A stretch of DNA of 64,000 nt. It comes from Bifiguratus adelaidae (taxonomy: Eukaryota > Mucoromycota > Endogonomycetes > Endogonales). Every line of letters starts with the position of its first letter. Within the stretch, counting starts at the first letter, position 1. The DNA is taken from contig MVBO01000003.1 in the NCBI GenBank assembly GCA_002261195.1, positions 322,994-386,993 on the forward strand. The letters are read 5' to 3'. The notes below the pieces were generated by a model, which made no database searches, was not told the origin of the DNA, and worked only from the letters and a program-made list of their open reading frames with translations. Positions 56,639 to 64,000 of this stretch are shown here, piece after piece. A program made the translations under genes and the position numbers.

Positions 56639-58034
56639 ATGGACAACTATATTGCTGCTATACCAGCACAAGACATGCTATTTAGCGAAAAGGATGTTTC
56701 GTCTTCTATTGATATTGAAATGGGTGACTTTGCAATTTCTGATGAGCTCACACATTCATACCCAGATGTCGATATGCAAGTCGAAAACGAAATTATGGAA
56801 ACCTACTTGCTGCCAATAAGAACTCTGATGGATGTTGATAGCTCGGTCATGGCTGGTGAGAACATAGCAGAAAATCCTTCTCTAACTAGTTGCCAACCCC
56901 CCATCTCAAGTCCGTCAAAAGGTGCGACCACTGAAACCAAGAGGCCCTTACAGGCGCTACAACGCGTATCAGATCCGAAAATTGTTTGATTTGGTCATTG
57001 AGGAGGGCAAGACTGCCAAAGAGGCGGCGCTTATGACGGGTATCAACATCAGAACAGCTCAACACTATATCAAGAAATATAATGACGATGAGGAAAAGCG
57101 CTTACCTGTCAGTGTTAGGAAGATTGGAGCTGGACGTAAAGCTAAGCTAACAGATATTCACTCTCAATTTCTGAGAGAATATCTTGATGAGCACCCAACA
57201 GCTATACTCTCAGATATCAAGCAAAACCTATGTGAGGCTTTTCCTGAATTATCGATCTGCATATCTACTTTGCATAGACACCTGGTCCACAAGTGTAAAG
57301 TAACATTGAAAAAGCTCCAAAAATTGCCAGCTGCAAGGAATAGTGATCGAGTACTCAAACTACGAAAGGAAAAGATTGAAGAATGGGAAGCTATGTCTGA
57401 CTTGGATTATGCCAAAAATTGCGTGTTTATCGACGAGGCTGGCTTCAATCTTCATACACAACGCAATTACGGTCGCTGTCGAAAAGGCACGCCAGCCAAG
57501 GGTACTGTACCAACGACAAAAGGTATTACAATCACCATCTTAGGCGCCTTATCACAGGCAGGAGTGATAGATATCTCATTGAAGAAACCACAGGCTGTTT
57601 CAACGTCAAAGAAGAGAAAGATAGATGGGAAGGCAGTTGGCGTGGTAAACGGTCGAATTGGAACCCGGACAGAGCATTATCTGGCTTATTTATCAAACGT
57701 GATGGATGTATTAGACAGGAATAATATGAAAGGGAATTATCTAGTAATGGATAATGCTCCCATTCATACTCCAGCCAAGGTACGTGATCTAATAGAAAGT
57801 AGCGGTTACAGATGTTTATATCTTCCACCCTATTCGCCATTTCTAAATCCTATCGAGGAGTTCTGGTCAAAAGTAAAGGCTGGCATAAGAAGAAATGCTC
57901 TGACTGCAACTGATCGATTGAGTGAGCGCATCTGCGAGTCGGTACGAAAAGTGACCCGAGCTGACTGCCAAGCATGGATAAGTCATGCAGTGTCCTTTTT
58001 TTCCAGGTGTAAAAACATGGAAATAAATTTGTAA
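56639..58034 (+). mobile_element. Tc1/mariner-IS630-type DNA transposon
   Basis: The main frame (from 56922, no ATG at its start) encodes a complete DDE_3 transposase of about 370 residues. It has an N-terminal helix-turn-helix (EEGKTAKEAALMTGINIRTA), then the catalytic residues in CVFIDEAGFN (first Asp), YLVMDNAPIH (second Asp) and NPIEEFWSK (Glu). An upstream frame from ATG 56639 (MDNYIAAIPAQ) of about 117 codons overlaps it by about 70 nt in another frame. Together they may be one protein separated by a shift or a missed short intron at about 56920-56950. A candidate short inverted repeat AGTCACA at 56467 and 58099-58113 would make the element about 1.65 kb, but this is weak. The catalytic core looks intact, suggesting recent activity. 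Confidence 0.88.
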
Positions 58035-58869
58035 AGGTAGAGAGAATCTCTTTAAATATTGTACCCATTGCTTATTCATATGGGAGATGAACGTGGTTAG
58101 TCACCATGTGACTGACAATGTCGTGGCACACAACAGCTCAGAAGGTAATCCTTAAGCATCTCATAATTACACTGAAACCCTACGTACAAAGAATGCCAAG
58201 AAGCTGCTGAACTATCAGAATCACTGTAGCAGGACTATGTAGAGTTTCCAATATTGATGTCAAACAGGCTCATGAAACTGTTAAGAGGTTGACTGTCCGG
58301 AATATCCATGATATTTTCATCCTTCAATTCAGCTCATATCGATATGACTAATGTTATTCCTACTTCAGTGTCATTTTCTTGACTGCAAATCTGATCTGGA
58401 GACACTGCGTCTATTGTCCTTGAACTGCAAGTCCATTTTCATACGCCGCACCAAAAATCGTAGAAATAATATTAGTCAAATAATGGCTTTCCCTACTATT
58501 TGACGTACCAGTACTGATAGGCTGTCCATTAGTTGGCACATACCTCTCCTACGAGCAATCTAGTACGGTTAAAAAAGGCAGTATAAACACTTGATGCTTT
58601 CGCTTGGTATATGATCAGTTACGCAAGCTTTTGATATTTGAACCCCTTTTCCTTGTTTGATTTCATCTCTCAGGATTGACATGATGCTGATACTTGTGGC
58701 GCTGGCCGTAGGCCGAACGCCTATCAACATTATTCGAGGAGGGTGGATCCAGAGATTGCCCACCCACCCTTTCCCTTTGTTTTAAGTGTACCATTGCGAC
58801 AGATGATAGTCATTATTAATATCAGTCTGTATGCACATACTATTGGTGGAACCAATTTTTGCGTAGCCA
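58035..58869. other. AT-rich spacer between two transposons
   Basis: About 830 bp of AT-rich DNA with no supported gene. It contains the perfect inverted repeat AGTCAC-cat-GTGACT at 58099-58113. It may hold further transposon non-coding sequence. Confidence 0.4.
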
Positions 58870-60550
58870 ATATGAGTTTGACACTGACCAGCTTTTGTTT
58901 GCGAGAATTCTCATCAGTAAGCGCGAAGAAGATGGATTCAAAGAGGTAAGATTTCTTTCCTATATATCAGTAAATCAGCCTCGAGTATGTAAAATAAGTA
59001 AACAAAACAAATAAAGGTGCATTGGGCGTACAACAGCAATGTATCTGCGTTTGGTTTTGTTACATCCAATGTTAGAGAAAATACGTCCCTTCTTCCATTT
59101 GATAGAAGAGTTTCATGTCGACGCGACATATAAGACGAATCGTGCCGGTTGTGAGCTATATGGAGTAATGGCGAATGTGCATGGCTGGCTTTCCAATAAG
59201 CTACTTATTGATGCAGACACGCCATACACGGAACGACTCGTACCCATATAGAACAGAACAATTGGAAAGATATTTCCAAGCTTTGAAGAATATTGGGTTA
59301 AACCCAAAATTCTTCTTTACAGATAAAGACATGGCCCAAATCAATGCCATCCAGTCAACATGGGGAAACCAAATCCCCAGACTGTGTTTGTGGTATCTTA
59401 AGCGTGCTCTGGAGCAGAAGTTAAGTAGCAGTAAGATGAGAAACCCTCATTATCATGCTGCAAGCGTTAAAGAGGACTTTCCTTTCGTGGACCTGTCCTT
59501 TACGCCGGCTCTGAGTCCCAGACGTGGAAATATTTGCTCTCAGGCTGATAGAGGGCAGATCATCCAAATGATGGATGAGCATTACTCTGCGCATCCTTTG
59601 ATTTGCGCTCAGGCATAGAGCACGGTATATAAAATACATCTGTTGATAAACCACTAACATACAAAATTGCAGGCGCAACAAGCCATGAAATATGGCAGCA
59701 ATCAGCTCAACAGATGTATGATTTCTGTAAAGCAAAGAATCTTCCTGACGCCTGGTCATACTTGTATGCCAAATGGTACAAATGGAAGTTCTGGGAACTT
59801 TGGGCGCGATCTGCTAGACCAGAGCACATCCCTGCTGGCAGAACTACAATGATGATAGAGTCGCATTGGCGAAAGCTAAAGCGAGACTATCTTTATCGTT
59901 TTCATAGGGCCAGATTGGACATGCTGTGCTGGATTGTCACGACTAGACTTTATGCCGATGTCAGCACGAAGTTTAACGATGATATTCTGGGTAGGCGTAG
60001 TGCATTGAGTTGGGAGCGTGAATTTGTAAGGCAGTGAAAGGATGCTTGTTAAGCAGCTGTAGATGTTCCCAGAGAAGACTACAGAACTGATTTGACGACA
60101 TGGACTTGTGGATGCAAAAGTTTTGTTTCTGGACAATTTTTGCTCTGCAAGCATCTAGTGTGCTTGACAGGTAATCTAAGACTGCCTTGTACGACAAAGC
60201 GTACCACCGTTCATAAAGCTTTTAGAGGTAAAGTCTTGCACAGGCCCACTTTTCTATCTGCTGCAGTTTTTCTAGCAGTCGCAGAAAGCCAGATTACGGA
60301 TGATCATTTCCATGATCCAGAAGATCTAGAGGAGCAGTTGCAAGAAGCTTTGTCGAATCTGCAGAGGCTCTCGCAGTTGTACAAAACGACTTGTGGGTTT
60401 CCTGAGCAGCATTCAAGGCGAATTGAAGTTATTGAAAAAGACTGTGATCTGTATTTGGAATACTTGAATGACGTGAAGAGCTATAGAAGCCGAAGGACCA
60501 TTCCAAGAACCTTCTCTGATACAAATATCAATACAAGATACCTACCTTGA
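58870..60550 (+). mobile_element. MULE-type DNA transposon, broken or intron-split
   Basis: Pieces of one Mutator-like transposase lie in order. 59039-59251 carries EEFHVDATYKTNRAG (first catalytic Asp) and GVMANVHG. 59240-59618 contains FFTDKDMAQINAI (second Asp) and PRLCLWYLKRAL. 59714-60037 has WKFWELWARSARPEH and IESHWRKLKRDYL. 60092-60550 contains a SWIM zinc finger (WTCGCKSF...FLLCKHLV) and a coiled-coil tail. The pieces change frame at about 59240, 59620-59690 and 60040. Some changes have plausible GT-AG sites (for example around 59620), others do not. The N-terminal DNA-binding part is not recognised; 58870-58945 may belong to it. I could not find terminal repeats or a target duplication. 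Probably inactive. Confidence 0.75.
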
Positions 60551-61232
60551 AGGCATAGGACTTTACAATTTTTATTTTTTATTTCTTAGATAAAATTCAA
60601 TTTGTTACTCTTTTAATGGTACATTTAAGTTTATGATCTCCATGCTAGAGAGTAGGGTTCCTTATCAAACAGGTACGTTTGATGTTTGAAAGTATTTGAT
60701 GTATTAGTGGTGTACGAAAACGGTATTGAAATGAAACACAATTCTAGGCAGATAACTAATACCGACAAATTTTCCTCTTTGGGTCACAGACATCAAGTAT
60801 GTTTTTGAGCTGCATCAATGTTACATATTTTCATAAACGATTACCAATTGATAAGGGGAATATACCAAATTGGTATAGATTCTACCTTCGAAAACAGCAG
60901 GAATATAAATAGAGAAGAAAATAGCGCACAGATATTGAAAGCATTATTATCAATATCATGGTAGTCATCAGACGTTTTTATAGTATAGGCCCCAGGTGCA
61001 CGATGCCATCAGCAACACCAGTTATTCATGCACTTCACCCCATCCATTAACACAGCTTTTTAGTTCCCAGCTTTCGAAGATATCCCAAATAGGATTAGCC
61101 AATTGCCCATTAAATTTAAAAAGCTACGGCGGGTGTAACGTCAACGAACTCCGCCAACCGATGGAAACCCTGACCGACATACCTTATCATGAAGTTAATT
61201 CTGTGGTCAAGGTTTTACGTGTTCCCGAACAT
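60551..61232. other. AT-rich right edge of the transposon island
   Basis: About 680 bp between the MULE tail and the esterase promoter. An open frame at 60996-61295 is not convincing as a gene. A second TATA-like string (tataaatag) lies near 60904. No other feature is seen. Confidence 0.4.
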
Positions 61233-61240
61233 TATATAAG
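61233..61240 (+). promoter_or_regulatory. TATA box of the carboxylesterase gene
   Basis: TATATAAG lies 48 bp upstream of the esterase ATG, a good match to the TATA consensus at a sensible distance for a short leader. Few other genes in this window show one. It fits a regulated, possibly inducible, secreted enzyme (inference). Confidence 0.5.
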
Positions 61241-61287
61241 GACTGCGAACGAAGCATTTTTAGATAGACTATTGCCAGCGGTGAAAA

Positions 61288-63774
61288 ATGGTTAAACGTG
61301 TAGGCGCACTTTTGTTTGCTTACATAGGCGGGGTTGTATACACCACTGCGAGCCCTATTCAAGCCAGCTATTCGGACAGTAGAGTAGTCATATTATCTAA
61401 TAATGACCTAGATTCGGCAAATATGAATCGCGCCAGCGCGTTATTCGTGGACGGCTCTGGTTTCACGTGCGCGCAAGCCATGAAAGCCTGTGAAGATTTA
61501 CAAGAAAGCATCTTGCCTGCACCTGGACAATATAATCTGACATCCGAACAGCTGGCTGAGGCGTTGACAGGTGCTCGAAACGGTGCAAACGTGGATAAGA
61601 AGCAAGAGATCTGGATAGCAGGTAAAGGTAAGAAGAACAAGGTCCCCTTTCTGGTCGATAAAAAATTGCAACACGAAAATTAACAAATGTGTGTATTTAC
61701 TTGGTGCGAAGGTAATACTTGCTCAATCTTTGTGCCGGACCAATCCTCAAGTTATGTTCATGAGACCAAGTCGAAGAAAGAGAAGCTTCCTGTTCTTTGC
61801 ACCAACTCTGCACCGCTCAGTCGTTCAAATGTGACTTCATACGATACTTCGCGACAGATCACCATTGATACTCCCTCTGCCGGTTTACTTCGTGGATATC
61901 GTGATAAATTCGGCTTTCGATTTTTGGGCATCAACTACGCCGAGCCTACCAGTGGAGAGGCCAGATTTGAACCCCCGACAATGCTGAAAGTCGAGAAGGG
62001 AACGGAAAGAGACGCCTTGCAGTACGGACCGATGTGCGCTCAGGTAGGCAATCTGAATTGATTTGTGCTATCAGTCATTTTTTTTTTGCGCATTGCTATA
62101 CGCAGATTTTGACATCATCATTCTCTATCGCAGCCACCCAGTTTCTTAAACTACGGGGTAGTCCATCCAAGTGAAGACTGTCTTACTGTCAATGTCTACA
62201 CCCCTATCGTTCCTGGTAAAACATTCACGAAAGAGGAGCTACAGAAATTGCCGGTCATGGTTTGGTGTAAGTAGAAAATTGTACACGTCTGCCTCACTGA
62301 TTTTCCGTTTTATATGCTGATATGTGAATTGTTTATCAGATCATGGCGGTGGTTTGGTCTATGGTGACAATGGACCATTCCCCTACAACACCACTTCCAG
62401 CGGATACGTTGGCAACTCTATCTCGAATCCTTATGACGGAAGTAATCTTGTGTCATACGGCCATGTTGTCTTGGTTGTGGCCAATTATCGTCTCAACGCG
62501 TTCGGCTGGTTCAACGGCAAGAATGCAGCCGTCCGTGATGGTATACTGGCCCTAAACTGGGTCAAAGAAAACATTGCTGCTTTTGGTGGAGATGTGAGTA
62601 TATTTTTGATTTATCTTCTTTCACTTCAACCAACTTTATAATTCTAACGTCTATAACGCGATCTTTTGTTCGAAACTAGCCTGATAATGTGACTGTTTTT
62701 GGGGAGTCTGCTGGTGGATTCATGGTCAGATACTTACTTGGTGCCAATTACGACTACACTCGGGGACTTTTCCGTAAGTTCTATTTTAGGCCATCATCCT
62801 TTCATTGAAGGAGGAATTAGGTGATAATGTTCTGATTTTCCATAACATTTTCAGATCGTGCTATTCTTGAATCCGATTTTCCCACCGGCAATGGTTTCAT
62901 GTCTCTGGCAAAAGCTGAGGAAAATTATCTCCTTCTAGCTGAGGCCCTAAAATGTGCTCCTGTGAATTCGACAAAATACGACAATGAAGTGTACGAATGT
63001 GTGAAGAGGCAGACTGTGGACTCCATTGCCATGGCTGTCTTATCGGCGAACCCCGCATGGGGGGCTGTGATTGATGGTGACATTTTCAAAGAGGACTTCG
63101 TCGTAACCATAGAAAAAGGCAACTATCCTCGCGTCCCCACTCTATGGACCAGCAATAACTGTGAATACGCTTACCAACTTGGAGCTTTGAGTGAAACGAC
63201 ACCACCAAGTGATTATCCGGGTCTTCTTTTGGATTACTTCAACACAACTCAGGCGCAAAAAATTCTCGCCCGTCAAGATTTGTATCCGTACAAGACCGCC
63301 CCGGCGGTTGGCCCCGTTGACGGAACAGTCATGACTTTGGCTATGTTGATGACCGACTACGATGTCCGATGTGCCATGCAATATTTGGCAGCCTTGCAAA
63401 CACGCACCTCTAACCCTGGACAGGTCTACCTAGCAAATTTCATGGTGGGGCTTCATTCCCCGTTAACCCCAAATGACCTCTGCGTTGGTCCCACTGTATG
63501 CCATGGTGACGAGATCTACTGGGTAATGGCCACAGCAGAAACTGACAACCTCTATCAACCTTTGAGCAAGGATCAACTTAAAGTTACACAAGATGTGATG
63601 AGTAGATGGACTGAACTGGCGTGGACCGGAAACCCCAATCCTCCGTCTGCAAATGTGCACTGGACACCGTTTGTCGGAGACAACTCAGCATTGATCGATT
63701 GGACCGATTCGGTTGTTCCCTATCGAACAGCACAATGCGAATTCCTTGTCAATGATATTGGCATGTCATTGTAA
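61288..63774 (+). CDS. Secreted type-B carboxylesterase/lipase
   Basis: Six exons (61288-61627, 61712-62043, 62134-62266, 62340-62593, 62680-62773, 62855-63774) sum to 690 residues. An N-terminal signal peptide (MVKRVGALLFAYIGGVVY) ends near TTASPIQA. A family-unusual region of about 150 residues precedes the alpha/beta-hydrolase core, which opens at GLLRGYRDKFGFRFLGINYA. Motifs: EDCLTVNVYTP, the oxyanion loop YHGGGLVYG, the nucleophile elbow FGESAGG with the catalytic Ser, and the C-terminal CHGDEIYWV with the catalytic His. Intron 1 (84 nt) is required, because reading through meets a stop at 61681. Substrate is unknown; fungal relatives act on lipids, sterol esters or aromatic esters. It adjoins the transposon island. 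Confidence 0.9.
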
Positions 63775-64000
63775 TCTTTTGTAGTCACGTTGGAGTCTAT
63801 CGATGTTTGTAATGACACGTCTTGTATATAAGCATGACATTGTCATTCATCCTCGACAGCCAGAACTTACTCCATAGTTTAATATGTGCGTAAATCAATA
63901 TATGTCCTACATCTTCTGTGCATAATGGCAGAGTAATGTGTGTGAATTTTCTGAATGCTCATGTTCAAGCAATAAAGCACTGCGATAATTGGATAGTGGA
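63775..64000. other. 3' flank of the esterase
   Basis: An AATAAA-like signal (gcaataaagc) occurs near 63969. No further gene is visible before the window ends. Confidence 0.35.

Noticed and set aside
60996-61295. 99-codon plus-strand frame before the esterase
   Set aside because: No recognisable motif, AT-rich setting, and it overlaps the TATA box and start of the esterase.
1-64000. CRISPR arrays, bacterial operons, ribosome binding sites, rRNA or tRNA genes
   Set aside because: No regular spaced repeats, no polycistronic layout, and no sequence I could fold by eye into a tRNA. The gene content is eukaryotic nuclear.

Overview
The window is nuclear DNA of a fungus. Nearly every gene is cut by short introns (about 38-85 nt, GT-AG with at least one GC-AG). 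Three kinds of gene are typically fungal: copper-fist transcription factors, a Cet1-type RNA 5'-triphosphatase (animals and plants use a different fold) and large GAF-hybrid histidine kinases. A Shaker-type voltage-gated K+ channel, a Tc1/IS630 element and a MULE element point towards an early-diverging lineage; Mucoromycota is my best guess (inference). All gene models below were spliced by eye from reading frames, splice sites and protein similarity. Where exon lengths summed to whole codons I say so or give an exact protein length.

Layout. 0-8 kb: 5' end of a peroxisomal acyl-CoA oxidase, a coiled-coil protein, a mitochondrial TMEM69/DUF3429 protein, a small unrecognised gene and a mitochondrial Era GTPase. 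8-14 kb: PTAR1-like prenyltransferase alpha subunit, a Whi5-like protein and two tandem copper-fist regulators. 14-26.7 kb: isochorismatase-like hydrolase, threonine aldolase, aldo-keto reductase, RTF1, ferrochelatase, acireductone dioxygenase, RAD5 and the RNA triphosphatase. 26.8-38.7 kb: an array of three related histidine kinases on the minus strand, one complete, one decayed and one without a receiver. 39-52.4 kb: a small spliced gene, a divergent G6PDH, an F-box protein, a DDT/WHIM chromatin protein, CUTC, SPT2, a Gfd2-like nuclease, FCF1 and 5-formyl-THF cyclo-ligase. 52.5-56.3 kb: the Kv channel. 56.3-61.2 kb: an AT-rich transposon island. 61.3-63.8 kb: a secreted type-B carboxylesterase.

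The genome is compact outside the kinase array and the transposon island. Many neighbours are divergent with 40-190 bp between start codons, and several convergent pairs have stops only 21-109 bp apart. Linked functions are few. The two copper-fist genes and CUTC share a copper theme without adjacency. RTF1, RAD5, SPT2, the DDT/WHIM protein and CET1 are all nuclear transcription or chromatin functions but are scattered.

I did not find a wholly new multi-gene system. The most interesting items are the kinase array (loss of the H-box in one copy, loss of the receiver in another, and a pseudo-receiver inside the intact one), the fungal Kv channel, the copper-fist pair with a stopless 51-nt intron, the divergent G6PDH, and two small spliced genes that match no family I know.
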